Below are positions 8,477 through 16,159 of a DNA stretch of 64,000 nucleotides, piece after piece. This DNA comes from Altererythrobacter sp. Lineage in GTDB: Bacteria; Pseudomonadota; Alphaproteobacteria; Sphingomonadales; Sphingomonadaceae. Both the position numbers and the translations under genes were made by a program. Under the pieces are notes generated by a model, which saw only the letters and a list, made by a program, of their open reading frames with translations, did no database searches and was not told where the DNA came from. The stretch is from positions 91,596 through 155,595 of the forward strand of contig JAFKFN010000008.1 of NCBI GenBank assembly GCA_017308255.1, given 5' to 3'. Within the stretch, counting starts at the first letter, position 1. Each line of letters starts with the position of its first letter.

Positions 8477-9387
8477 TTCGGCCACGCCCCCCGATACTGC
8501 TCGAGCACGGAGCGCAGCGTGCGCGGCTTGCGACCGGTCACCCGTTCGACATCGTCGGACACGACATCCATGAAGCCTTCGCGGATCGACTGGCCGAACG
8601 TGACCATGCCCTCGCTCGCCCAGGGGATCGGGCCATCGGGCACCACGTCCGACGCCTTGCGCGGCACGCCCAGCGAATCGAAATAGGCGTACATACCTTC
8701 GTCATCGACCGGCTCGATCTCGATCGGCTTGCCGGCCATCTGGGAAACCAGGGCCATGGCATCGGGCAAGGCCCACAGCTCCGGCCCGGTCACGTCATAA
8801 GCCCGGTTGGCGTGGCCATCCTGCGTCAGCACGCCCACCGCGATGGCGACGCAATCGTCGCGGCTGACGATGGGCACGCGCCCGCGCCCGGCGTTTTCCG
8901 GCTTGTGCCCGGCCATGAGCGCGGGGATCGCCATCGCCGTCGCCACCGCTTCGGCATAAAGGCTGTCGCGCAGATGGGTGAAGGCAAGCCCGGACTTTTC
9001 GATCATCCGTTCGGTAGCGAGGTGATCGAATCCTTCGACGGAAGGATTGCCGGGCGTCCTGACGCCGAGCAGCGAGGTGTAGACGACGTGCCTGACCCCG
9101 CGCGCTTTCGCCGCCTCGACCGCGGCGGTGTGCTGCTCGACACGGCTGCCAACGCGAACGGTCGAGATCAGCAGCATGCGCTCTCCACCTTCCATGGCGG
9201 GCAGCAGCGAGGCCGGATCGTCGAAATCCGCGTGGCGGACATGCGCGCCCGCCTCGGCGAATTCAGCCAGCTTTTCCGGCGTGCGCGAAAGCAGCACGAG
9301 GTCCTCCGCCGGAACTTGCTCCAGCAGCAGCCGCGCTGCCGCATTGCCGAACTGCCCGGACGCGCCGGTGACGATGATCTTGCCCAA
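8473..9387 (-). CDS. NmrA-like NAD(P)-binding oxidoreductase (atypical SDR)
   Basis: Protein of 304 aa with an N-terminal dinucleotide-binding motif, VTGASGQFGNAA, followed by HADFDDPASL and VVYTSLLG. This is the atypical SDR group containing NmrA and quinone oxidoreductase 2. It lacks an obvious YxxxK dyad, so it may be a quinone or enone reductase, or a redox sensor. I chose the TTG at 9387 because GGGAGAGGG lies just upstream and the Rossmann motif starts at once; the longer frame to 9525 reads across the operator region. The stop overlaps the PQQ dehydrogenase start (ATGA), so the two are co-translated. Divergent from a SnoaL-like gene across a MarR-type palindrome. Confidence 0.85.
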   Translation of the reverse strand: MGKIIVTGASGQFGNAAARLLLEQVPAEDLVLLSRTPEKLAEFAEAGAHVRHADFDDPASLLPAMEGGERMLLISTVRVGSRVEQHTAAVEAAKARGVRHVVYTSLLGVRTPGNPSVEGFDHLATERMIEKSGLAFTHLRDSLYAEAVATAMAIPALMAGHKPENAGRGRVPIVSRDDCVAIAVGVLTQDGHANRAYDVTGPELWALPDAMALVSQMAGKPIEIEPVDDEGMYAYFDSLGVPRKASDVVPDGPIPWASEGMVTFGQSIREGFMDVVSDDVERVTGRKPRTLRSVLEQYRGAWPK

Positions 9388-9415
9388 TGCCCTCTCCCGT
9401 TCTTGGCGGTATTCA

Positions 9416-9427
9416 TAACGAGTGTTA
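9416..9427. promoter_or_regulatory. Palindromic operator 1 (TAACGAGTGTTA), proposed MarR site
   Basis: TAAC-GAGT-GTTA between the divergent NmrA-like (start 9387) and SnoaL-like (start 9462) genes. It matches sites at 13732 (TAACGACTGTTA) and 18341 (TCACACTCGTTA, whose complement is TAACGAGTGTGA). It lies 29 bp from the minus-strand start, the same distance as site 2. Confidence 0.75.
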
Positions 9428-9461
9428 CGGAGCACGCAACACAGGGAAGAGGGAGAGAGAC

Positions 9462-9956
9462 ATGGCACTGGCCGTCGAGGATCGCCTGGCGCTGCAGGAC
9501 CTGATCGCCGCCTATAGCTGGGCACTGGACACCGGAGATGCGGAAGCGCTGGTGGCCTGCTTCACCGAGAACTGCGTGATGAGCGAGGAAGTGTTCGAGG
9601 ATCCCGACGTCTGGGAAGGCCACGAGGGCATCCGCGGCCTGATGAAGCACTATGCCAACGCCCCCGGCTTCCCCGGCCGACAGCACCATGTGACCCAGGT
9701 GCAATACTTTCCGCAGGGCGACGGCAGCGTGAAGATGCGCGGTTTCGCCTTCGTCACCGAATGCGAGGGAGAGCCGCCCTATCTGCTCCGCTTCACCGGC
9801 TGGTATGACGATCACGCGGTCAAAGGCGCCGATGGCCAATGGCGCTTCCAGCGCCGCACCGTGCGCCTGTGGGACGGCGAGGTGCTGAAGAACTTCCCCG
9901 GCCGCGGCCAATGGGTTGCCAGGAAGAGGCCGGATTCGCTAATCATCAAGCGATGA
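9462..9956 (+). CDS. SnoaL-like / NTF2-fold protein
   Basis: Protein of 164 aa with the pattern LQDLIAAYSWALDTGDAEAL, CFTENCVM, WEGHEGIRGLM, HHVTQVQYF and a closing WRFQRRTVRLWDGEVL. This is the nuclear transport factor 2-like fold, often found in ring-hydroxylating dioxygenase small subunits, isomerases and cofactor-free lyases. The paired His of RQHHVTQ may line the pocket. The start at 9462 follows GAAGAGGGAGAGA. It is divergent from the NmrA-like gene and shares operator 1. Given the lignostilbene-type dioxygenase in the same proposed regulon, a lyase acting before it (compare LdpA of Novosphingobium) is a testable idea. Activity is inferred. Confidence 0.85.
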   Translation: MALAVEDRLALQDLIAAYSWALDTGDAEALVACFTENCVMSEEVFEDPDVWEGHEGIRGLMKHYANAPGFPGRQHHVTQVQYFPQGDGSVKMRGFAFVTECEGEPPYLLRFTGWYDDHAVKGADGQWRFQRRTVRLWDGEVLKNFPGRGQWVARKRPDSLIIKR

Positions 9957-10414
9957 GCGAGACGCTTCGCTTCCGCGCCGAATTACAGCGCAAGCACCCG
10001 GACCTGCCGGTATTCATCCGCATCCCGGGTGCGACCGTTGCGCCCTGGAAGCTGACCGAATGGCAAACGGTCGAAGGCACGCTGGACGGCCACGCCTTCG
10101 GCCGCCGCACGATCAAAGACTGGGGCAAGGACAGCGCCGACTGGTTCGTGGAATTCCTCCAGCCCTGGCTCGAGAAGGCGGGCCTGAAACCGGGTGATCC
10201 GGTGGAAGTGGAACTGCGCCTCGCCGACATGACGATGCCGCCGGAGATGGCCGAGCGGATGACAAGTGATCCGCAATTCGGCCGTGCGTATGAGGCCCTG
10301 ATTCCCAACCACAAGCGCAAGGCGATCGAGCACTATCTGGAAGCGAAGACCCTGGCCGGGCGGACGGCGCGGCTGGAGAAAATTGCACGCTCGATCAAGG
10401 CGCGGCTTTCCTAA
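9953..10414 (+). CDS. YdeI/OmdA-type protein with DUF1905-like N-terminus
   Basis: Protein of 153 aa. The N-terminal half (PWKLTEWQTVEGTLDGHAFG...) resembles DUF1905. The C-terminal half (YEALIPNHKRKAIEHYLEAKTLAGRTARLEKI) has the YdeI/OmdA pattern associated with resistance to cationic peptides and bacteriocins. The start ATG at 9953 overlaps the stop of the SnoaL-like gene as ATGA, so the two are co-translated. Its role in a catabolic operon is unclear. Confidence 0.8.
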   Translation: MSETLRFRAELQRKHPDLPVFIRIPGATVAPWKLTEWQTVEGTLDGHAFGRRTIKDWGKDSADWFVEFLQPWLEKAGLKPGDPVEVELRLADMTMPPEMAERMTSDPQFGRAYEALIPNHKRKAIEHYLEAKTLAGRTARLEKIARSIKARLS

Positions 10415-10448
10415 TCATCGCCATTCCCGCAAGTTTCCTAATTCGTTC

Positions 10449-10466
10449 TTCCCGCGAACGCGGGAA
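10449..10466. repeat. Palindrome between convergent genes
   Basis: TTCCCGCG-AA-CGCGGGAA, a perfect 8-bp stem between the convergent ends at 10414 and 10481. It resembles one half of the element at 48685..48773. It could act as a weak transcription stop in both directions; there is no T-tract. Confidence 0.6.
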
Positions 10467-10480
10467 CCACGAGAGAGGGG

Positions 10481-10870
10481 TCAGGATCGGGGAGCAAGCA
10501 CCCAGCCGAGCACCAGGCCGCGGTCGCGCGGCGCGGCGGCGGCCATCATCTCACGCAGGGCACGATCGCTGACCGGCACATAGCCCGCCTCACGCCCGAC
10601 TTCCTCGATCAGCAGGGCGTCGGCGGAGCGGCTCACCCCCAGCACCAGCGACGGCCGCCGGGCGAACACCGCACGGGCGAAGCGGATGCGGTCGCCGGCG
10701 ATGGCCAGCACCTCCCCCCCATGCGCTTCGGCGAGGCGGCCGCCGGCTTCGAGCGAGGGATCATGCAGCAGCACCGCACCGCCACCGCGCGCCAGCGCCG
10801 CGCCCGGCAGCGCGGCCACGGCCGGCACCGCCAGCGCGCCGATCAGCGCTTCCCGCCGGGTCGCCTTCAC
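10481..10870 (-). CDS. Small Tat-exported protein of unknown function
   Basis: Protein of 129 aa beginning MKATRREALIGALAVPAV with a classic twin-arginine export signal (TRREAL plus hydrophobic stretch, cleavage near ALA-RG). The mature part of about 100 residues is alanine/arginine rich with GDRIRFARAVFARRPSLVLGVS and no family I recognise. The start overlaps the cytochrome c stop by 4 bp (ATGA), making it the last gene of the SDR-flavoprotein-cytochrome operon. Tat export fits a redox-cofactor role or assembly of the periplasmic flavocytochrome. No function assigned. Confidence 0.72.
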   Translation of the reverse strand: MKATRREALIGALAVPAVAALPGAALARGGGAVLLHDPSLEAGGRLAEAHGGEVLAIAGDRIRFARAVFARRPSLVLGVSRSADALLIEEVGREAGYVPVSDRALREMMAAAAPRDRGLVLGWVLAPRS

Positions 10871-11370
10871 TGGCTCACCTCGTGCGGGCCGGCGGCGAGG
10901 TAATCGGCGATCTGCTTCAGATCGGCATCGCTCACTTCGCCGCGCGGGATCGCAGGCATGTTGCCGATGCCTTGCCGCGCGGCCAGGATCACATATTGCG
11001 CCGGCAGGTTGTCGCGCTCTTCAAGCAGCGCCGGCTGCACCCGGCGGCCGAGCAGGCCGGTGCCCATACCGTTGGGCCCGTGGCACATCGCGCAGTGCTG
11101 GAGATAGAGCGCTTCCCCCCCGGTCGCACCCGGGCGGCTGGAGAGAGTCTCCGGCTTGGGCGCGGGCGGCGGCCCCTGCGCGACAGCGGCCGCGCCGACG
11201 ATCCCCATGGAAGCCACCATGAGCAGGAAACGCGCGCCATAACCCCTCCTCTTCAGGGGAGGGGTTGGGGTGGGGCCTGTCGATCCGGCGTCCCGCATGC
11301 CGACAGCCCCCATCCCCGGCCCCTCGCCTGAAGGGGAGAGGGGAACCGGCTCGTAATCCGTCCGCTTCAT
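10867..11370 (-). CDS. Periplasmic c-type cytochrome, partner of the downstream-coupled flavoprotein
   Basis: Protein of 167 aa with one heme site CAMCH (Cys93, Cys96, His97) and a likely axial Met in GIGNMPAIPRG. The signal peptide is residues 47-64 (RFLLMVASMGIVGAAAVA). Residues about 10-44 are encoded by a 103-bp palindromic repeat, so the leader is about 35 residues longer than needed. The ATG at 11370 overlaps the stop of the flavoprotein gene (ATGA), which supports this start despite the repeat. In p-cresol methylhydroxylase and eugenol hydroxylase a small cytochrome c accepts electrons from the VAO-type flavoprotein; the same pairing is expected here. Confidence 0.88.
   Translation of the reverse strand: MKRTDYEPVPLSPSGEGPGMGAVGMRDAGSTGPTPTPPLKRRGYGARFLLMVASMGIVGAAAVAQGPPPAPKPETLSSRPGATGGEALYLQHCAMCHGPNGMGTGLLGRRVQPALLEERDNLPAQYVILAARQGIGNMPAIPRGEVSDADLKQIADYLAAGPHEVSQ
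11241..11343. repeat. 103-bp palindromic repeat inside the cytochrome c leader
   Basis: Nested inverted repeat: CCCCTCCTCTTCAGGGGAGG at one end and CCTCGCCTGAAGGGGAGAGG at the other, with inner arms GGGTGGGGCCTGTCG and CGACAGCCCCCATCCCC. It is translated in frame as about 35 residues (SPSGEGPGMG to TPPLKRRGYG) ahead of the signal peptide of the cytochrome. Confidence 0.85.
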
Positions 11371-12935
11371 GCCCGGCCTCCCGCCCTTTGGCCTTGGCCC
11401 TTGGGCCAGATGCCGTTCTTGCCCGGGGCGAGGATGCCGTTGGGATCGAGCGCATCCTTCACCCGCTCGTTGAGCTTGCGCAGCGCCCCGCCGTTCCAGT
11501 CATAGGTATCGGCCACCAGGTCCATGTAATCCAGATGGGTGCGGTATTCGCCGTAGCCTTGCGCCTTGGCATCGGCGACGAGCTGGCGGAAGAACGGATC
11601 GATCCGCTTCATCATCGCCGGATCGTCCTTGTTGAAGATCATCGCGTTGACGTTGATCAGGTGCCGCTCCCCAAAGGCGAAGCTGCCCTGGTAATCCATC
11701 CCGTATTCCTTGTAGCGGGCATAAGTCCGATTGAACTGGGCCAGCGCCGTGCTGCCGTTCTGGGGGATGATGGGCGAGAAGCCGATGTGCCCGCCGCGCC
11801 CGCCATACCAGTTGGCGTTCTGCATCGGGAACGTGATCGGCGTGCCCGTCCAGCCCGAATATTCCAGCGGCTGGCCCTTCACCCACGTGGTGGGCTTCAC
11901 GCTGAGCGGGCCGATGGCGTTCATCGCCTGCTCCAGCACCTTGTAGCCGGCCTTGTTGATCTCCTCGCGCCCATAGAGGCGCAGCGAAACGCCCCACCAG
12001 CCCAGGCCGAAGCGCTTGCGGATCGCGTCGATCACGCTGTCATCCAGCGCGCCGGGCTTGTCGGTCCATTCGTCGCGCCGAGTGGCCACGGCGGCGGCGC
12101 GCAGCCAGTTGCCGATGCTCGGGCTTTGCGTAAGCACGCGCTCGCGCCGCAGCGGCCCGATGGTGTCGACCAGCGGCTTCAAGTCCTCGGGCTTGTCGAA
12201 TTCCACGTCCATGCCCATCAGGCTCTCGGGCTCCGGCATCAGCCACATGTTGGCCTTGGTGACCACGCCGAAGTTCGATTGCACGAACATCTGGTCCCAC
12301 GCCGGGCCGAAGCCGAAGGGATAGGCCCCCCATGTCGGCGCGCCGGAGAACGCGCCCATGCCGGTGCGGACCACTTCGCCGGTCGGCAACACCACTTCCA
12401 GCCCGCACAGGTTCTTGGTGTTCTCCCCATAGGGAGTGTAGCCGACCCCGCGATCGAGCGCGTTGCCGATCACGCTGCCCCACGAATTGCCGGGCGTGGA
12501 CAGCCAGTAAGGCAGGTTGTTGGCCTGGATGAAATCGTAGAGATCGTAGAAGCCCACGCCGGGTTCGAGCAGCACGGTGCCGAACTCCTCGTCGAACTCG
12601 ATCTTCTTCATGCCCGAAAGATCCAGGACCACGCTGCCCGAAAGGCGCGGGGCGCTGCCGCCATAGCCCAGATTCTTGCCCCGGCTGATCGGCCAGACAG
12701 GCAGGCGATACTGGTTGGCGATCCTCAGCGCCGCCTGCACTTCCTCCACCGTGGTCGGCCCGATCGCGCCGGCCGGCAGATGCGCGGCATCGTCCACCGC
12801 GAACTTGTCCTTGTAGCCGGTGCGGTCGATGTCCTCGAAGAACACCTTGCCGGCGCCGATCGCGCTTTCGAACGCGCGCTGCGCCTGCGCCAGCTTGGCG
12901 GCGGTGAAATCGGGTGGAAGGGGAATGTCGGCCAT
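11367..12935 (-). CDS. VAO/PCMH-type FAD-dependent 4-alkylphenol oxidoreductase
   Basis: Protein of 522 aa of the vanillyl-alcohol oxidase / p-cresol methylhydroxylase flavoprotein family, which oxidises the para side chain of phenols through a quinone methide. FAD domain: PAGAIGPTTVEEVQ, ISRGKNLGYGGSAPR and RGVGYTPYGENTKN. C-terminal: GEYRTHLDYMD with Tyr464-Arg465, matching by eye the phenolate-binding Tyr/Arg pair of vanillyl-alcohol oxidase, and NGILAPGKNGIWP. His425 (GERHLIN) is a candidate covalent FAD ligand. The position aligned with the VAO active-site Asp is Gly149. The gene is followed by a coupled cytochrome c and preceded by an SDR, so it is probably a dehydrogenase/hydroxylase rather than an oxidase. 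Substrate inferred. Confidence 0.92.
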   Translation of the reverse strand: MADIPLPPDFTAAKLAQAQRAFESAIGAGKVFFEDIDRTGYKDKFAVDDAAHLPAGAIGPTTVEEVQAALRIANQYRLPVWPISRGKNLGYGGSAPRLSGSVVLDLSGMKKIEFDEEFGTVLLEPGVGFYDLYDFIQANNLPYWLSTPGNSWGSVIGNALDRGVGYTPYGENTKNLCGLEVVLPTGEVVRTGMGAFSGAPTWGAYPFGFGPAWDQMFVQSNFGVVTKANMWLMPEPESLMGMDVEFDKPEDLKPLVDTIGPLRRERVLTQSPSIGNWLRAAAVATRRDEWTDKPGALDDSVIDAIRKRFGLGWWGVSLRLYGREEINKAGYKVLEQAMNAIGPLSVKPTTWVKGQPLEYSGWTGTPITFPMQNANWYGGRGGHIGFSPIIPQNGSTALAQFNRTYARYKEYGMDYQGSFAFGERHLINVNAMIFNKDDPAMMKRIDPFFRQLVADAKAQGYGEYRTHLDYMDLVADTYDWNGGALRKLNERVKDALDPNGILAPGKNGIWPKGQGQRAGGRA

Positions 12936-12938
12936 GGC

Positions 12939-13703
12939 TTATTCCTGCGGTGCGCCGGCCCAGCTGGTGCGGGCGGGCGGGCGAGTGCCGGCGTCGAGCC
13001 GGATCACGTCGCCGTTCAAGAGCGGGTTTTCGAGGATGAACAGGGCCACGCGGGCGAACTCTTCCGGCCTGCCTTCGCGGCGCGGGAACTCCGCATCCTT
13101 CAGCAGCTCATCGACCAGGTCGCGCGGGAGGAAGCTGACCATCGGCGTGGCCATGAAGCCCGGCGCGATGCCCATCACCCGGATATGATGCGCCGACAGA
13201 TCGCGGCACCACACCAGCGTCAGCGCCGCCAGCGCGGACTTGGCCGCCGTATAGGCCGTCATGCCCTGCTGCCCTTCGAAGCTGGCGATGGAGCAGGCGT
13301 TGACGATCACGCCGCGCTCTTCATCCGGCCCCTCGGCCGCATTGCTCGTCATGCGGTGAGCGACTTCGGCGGTGACGTTGATCGCGCCTATCAGGTTGAC
13401 TTCGATCACCCGACGCATCGCCATGACATCGCCCGGCTCCGCTTCCGTGGCGATCGGCCCGATGCCGCCGATGCCCGCGCAATTGACCAGGATGTGGATC
13501 GGCCCTTCGATGGCCCGGACCGCCGCCTTCACCGCCGCGGCGTCGGATACGTCGCAGGCGATCCCTTCCGCACCGGCAGGCGCTTCCCCGCCGATATCGA
13601 GCGAGACGACCCGCGCCCCGGCGGCCAGCAGCGCCTCCACGGTGGCGCGCCCCAAGCCGGAATTGCCGCCGGTGACGATCGCCGTCTTGCCTGCCGGATC
13701 CAT
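12939..13703 (-). CDS. SDR family oxidoreductase (HSD10-like)
   Basis: Classical short-chain dehydrogenase of 254 aa. It has VTGGNSGLG (cofactor loop), CDVSDAAAV, LVNCAGIGG, the catalytic Ser in NACSIASFEG, YTAAK (catalytic Tyr/Lys) and IAPGFMATPM. It most resembles type 10 hydroxysteroid/3-hydroxyacyl-CoA dehydrogenases. The ATG at 13703 follows GGGAGAGGGC; an ATG at 13724 lies next to the operator and has no ribosome site. It is the first gene of the operon with the VAO-type flavoprotein (3-bp gap), so it probably oxidises the alcohol that enzyme produces. Operator 2 lies 29 bp upstream. Confidence 0.9.
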   Translation of the reverse strand: MDPAGKTAIVTGGNSGLGRATVEALLAAGARVVSLDIGGEAPAGAEGIACDVSDAAAVKAAVRAIEGPIHILVNCAGIGGIGPIATEAEPGDVMAMRRVIEVNLIGAINVTAEVAHRMTSNAAEGPDEERGVIVNACSIASFEGQQGMTAYTAAKSALAALTLVWCRDLSAHHIRVMGIAPGFMATPMVSFLPRDLVDELLKDAEFPRREGRPEEFARVALFILENPLLNGDVIRLDAGTRPPARTSWAGAPQE

Positions 13704-13731
13704 GCCCTCTCCCGCCGCGCTCATGCGACTT

Positions 13732-13743
13732 TAACGACTGTTA
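13732..13743. promoter_or_regulatory. Palindromic operator 2 (TAACGACTGTTA), proposed MarR site
   Basis: TAAC-GACT-GTTA between the divergent SDR operon (start 13703) and the double NTF2-fold gene (start 13789). It differs from operator 1 at one spacer base. Spacing to the minus-strand start (29 bp) and the GGGAGAGGGC ribosome site are the same as at operator 1. Confidence 0.75.
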
Positions 13744-13788
13744 CATTTCCGCTAGCACCCCCGGCAAGTCAAGCGAGGGAGAGGGTTC

Positions 13789-14661
13789 TTGGCCGGCCGG
13801 GAACAGCTTTACGAGACACTCGACCACTTCCTGGCAGCGCTCGACACGGGCGACGCCGGCCGCGTGGCATGGGCTGATGGCTTGCTCTATACCGAGAACA
13901 ATGTCGCGCTGGAGCCGGGTGACGGCCTGTGGAACACCCTTACGGCGCGCGGCCCCTATGACCTGCGCTTCGCCGATCCCGCGCATGGCCAGGTGGCCCT
14001 GTTCACTTGCGTGGAGGAAACCGACGCCGTTTCCCCCTGCGCCATTCGCCTCGAAGTGATGGATGGCATGATCGCCGGGGCGGAACTCGTCGTGGCGCGC
14101 AACAAGGATGAAGGCTTCCCCTTCCTGGGGCAGGCGTTCGACGACAAGCCGGCGATGCTGGCCACGGTGCCCGAGGCGGAGCGCTCTATGCGCGAAGAGC
14201 TGATCCGCATCGCCAATGGCTATTTCGACACCATAGAGCGCAATGACGGCACGATCCGCACCCGCTTCCATCCGCATTGCGACCGTGTGGAAAACGGCGT
14301 GCAGACGACCCACAACGCCGCCTTCCCCCTGCCCATCGCGCGGCTCGGCTGCGAGGCGCAGTTCGCGCTCGGCTGGTATCGTTATGACGACGCGCTGCGC
14401 GCCCGCCGCTTCCCGCTGGTGGATGTGGAACGCGGCGTGGTGCTGGCCCACGGCTTCATCGACCATGCGGGCAAGCTGGGGGAATACGCGCTGACCGACG
14501 GCACGAAAGTCTCAAGCCCGATCCGCCGCCCGCATTCCTATTACCTCGCCGAAGCCTTCAAGATCAGGGCCGGCGCGATCGAACAGGTGGAGGCGGTGTT
14601 CCACACCGTGCCTTACCGGATGCCGAGCCCGTGGGGCGAAACCCGCCCCCATTCGGCCTGA
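13789..14661 (+). CDS. Two-domain NTF2-like protein (DUF8021-like)
   Basis: Protein of 290 aa with no export signal. Residues 1-130 (LYETLDHFLAALDTGDAGRV) and 131-290 (IRIANGYFDTIERNDGTIRTRFHPHCDRVENGVQT) each look like an NTF2-type half, the second close to the DUF8021 pattern. A conserved RFHPHCDRVENG segment may form the pocket. The start is TTG at 13789 behind GGGAGAGG. It shares operator 2 with the SDR operon. Enzymatic activity unknown; a lyase/isomerase role on a phenolic intermediate is inferred only from context. Confidence 0.78.
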   Translation: MAGREQLYETLDHFLAALDTGDAGRVAWADGLLYTENNVALEPGDGLWNTLTARGPYDLRFADPAHGQVALFTCVEETDAVSPCAIRLEVMDGMIAGAELVVARNKDEGFPFLGQAFDDKPAMLATVPEAERSMREELIRIANGYFDTIERNDGTIRTRFHPHCDRVENGVQTTHNAAFPLPIARLGCEAQFALGWYRYDDALRARRFPLVDVERGVVLAHGFIDHAGKLGEYALTDGTKVSSPIRRPHSYYLAEAFKIRAGAIEQVEAVFHTVPYRMPSPWGETRPHSA

Positions 14662-14733
14662 GCTTGCCGAGCGGCGGTTCTTGCCCTTTAAGTAGCGGAA
14701 GAAAAGACGGCCCAGGCAAAGGGGCGAACCGGG

Positions 14734-16044
14734 ATGGGGATAGGGATGGAGGCGGATAGCCAGGCCTCTTCGATCAGCGCCGCACGCCGCATCGGCGCGC
14801 TGGTTCTGCTGGCCGGAGTGTTCTTCATCGACGGGTACGACATCAATTCGATGGCGTTGGCCGTGCCGCGCCTTCAGGAACCGCTCGGCCTCGCGCCGGA
14901 GCAATTCGGCTGGGTGCTCTCCGCGATCCTCATCGGGCTGGGCGCGGGATCGGCGCTGCTCGCCCCGTTGGGGGATCGGCTGGGGCGGCGGCCCTTGATC
15001 GTGTTCGGCTGCCTGGTGGCCGGCTGCGCCGCGCTGGGCACGGCGGCGGCCGACGGCCTGGCGGAATTCTTCGTCTGGCGCCTGTTCACCGGCCTCGGCC
15101 TCGGCGCCTGCCTGCCGAATTGCAGCGCGCTGACGGCGGAGCTGGCCCCGGCGGGCAAGCGCGCCTCGCTCATGGTGCTGGTTTCGGCGGGCATTTCCGG
15201 CGGCGCCCTCATCGCCGGGACGAGCGCGCCCGAACTGGTGACGATCGGCGGCTGGCACGCGCTGTTCGTCGCCCCCGGCCTGTTCGCCATAGCCCTGGCG
15301 CTGGCGCTGTGGTGGGTCCTGCCTTCCGGCTTGCCCGAGGCGCTTGCCGCCCCCCAGGCGAAGCCGGCCGGCCCCAGCGCACCGCCGCCCGCCGCGAAAG
15401 TCCCCCAGCTGGAACTGCTCCGTTCGCCCTGGCTGTTCCCCTTCGCGATCTTCGCCATTGTCCTGACGTTCAATTCGGCGAACCTCTACCTGCTCAGCCA
15501 GTGGATGCCGACGATCCTGCCCCATGCGGGTTTCACCCTGGACCAGGCGGCGCGCGTTTCGGGGCTGACGCAAGGCGCCGGGATCGTCTTCGGCCTCCTG
15601 GTAAGCTGGCTGCTCGACCGCTGGCGGCCCGGGGCCACCATGGTCGGCGCCTATGTGTTGGTCACGGCCGCCTTGCTGGCGATGGGCCTTGCGGTGATCA
15701 CCGGCCCTGCCGGATGGACCGTGCTGCTGCTCGTCGCCATGGGCGGCGTTTCGGGCGGGGCCATGGCGATACCGGCGCTCACCGCCTTCCTGTTCCCTTC
15801 GCGCCTGCTGTCCTCGGCCATCGGCATGGGCGTGCTGGTGGCCCGCGTGGGGGCGATCGTGGCGCCGCTGATCGGCGGAGAGATGCTCAAGGCCGGCGCG
15901 ACCGCCGGGCAGGTCCTGCTGGCCGCCGCCGTGCCCGCCGCCGTCTGCGCGCTGATCTGCCTGGCCCTGCCGGCAGCGCTGGCGGTGCGAAAGCGAGTGG
16001 AGCAGCCCGACCGCCCCCACCCGCTCACGGCTGCTTGCGCGTAA
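14734..16044 (+). CDS. MFS transporter, aromatic acid:H+ symporter type
   Basis: Twelve-helix major facilitator of 436 aa. The first helix carries DGYD (VFFIDGYDINSM), the hallmark of the aromatic acid/H+ symporter family (PcaK, BenK), and the loop between helices 2 and 3 is GDRLGRRPLI. A cytoplasmic linker rich in Ala/Pro separates the halves (around residue 205). Located 72 bp after the double NTF2 gene on the same strand. It would import an aromatic acid or phenolic across the inner membrane. Family secure; substrate inferred. Confidence 0.9.
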   Translation: MGIGMEADSQASSISAARRIGALVLLAGVFFIDGYDINSMALAVPRLQEPLGLAPEQFGWVLSAILIGLGAGSALLAPLGDRLGRRPLIVFGCLVAGCAALGTAAADGLAEFFVWRLFTGLGLGACLPNCSALTAELAPAGKRASLMVLVSAGISGGALIAGTSAPELVTIGGWHALFVAPGLFAIALALALWWVLPSGLPEALAAPQAKPAGPSAPPPAAKVPQLELLRSPWLFPFAIFAIVLTFNSANLYLLSQWMPTILPHAGFTLDQAARVSGLTQGAGIVFGLLVSWLLDRWRPGATMVGAYVLVTAALLAMGLAVITGPAGWTVLLLVAMGGVSGGAMAIPALTAFLFPSRLLSSAIGMGVLVARVGAIVAPLIGGEMLKAGATAGQVLLAAAVPAAVCALICLALPAALAVRKRVEQPDRPHPLTAACA

Positions 16045-16067
16045 ACGTGTCCGGCCGGATCGCTTGA

Positions 16068-16081
16068 CCATCAAATGATGG
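16068..16081. promoter_or_regulatory. Palindrome upstream of the LuxR gene
   Basis: CCATCA-AA-TGATGG, a perfect 6-bp stem about 80 bp before the LuxR start. It could be an operator; no matching copy was found elsewhere in the window. Confidence 0.35.
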
Positions 16082-16159
16082 AGGCTCGCCCCAGGGCGGC
16101 ACGGCGTGATATGATGCTCCCGCAGGGGGTTGTCGTGACCAGCGCCGGGGGAGGGGCTG

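Noticed and set aside
11265-13877. 870-codon open frame on the plus strand across the SDR/flavoprotein/cytochrome operon
   Set aside because: Opposite-strand shadow of three real genes; His/Arg/Ala-rich composition without domains, as expected from high GC third positions.
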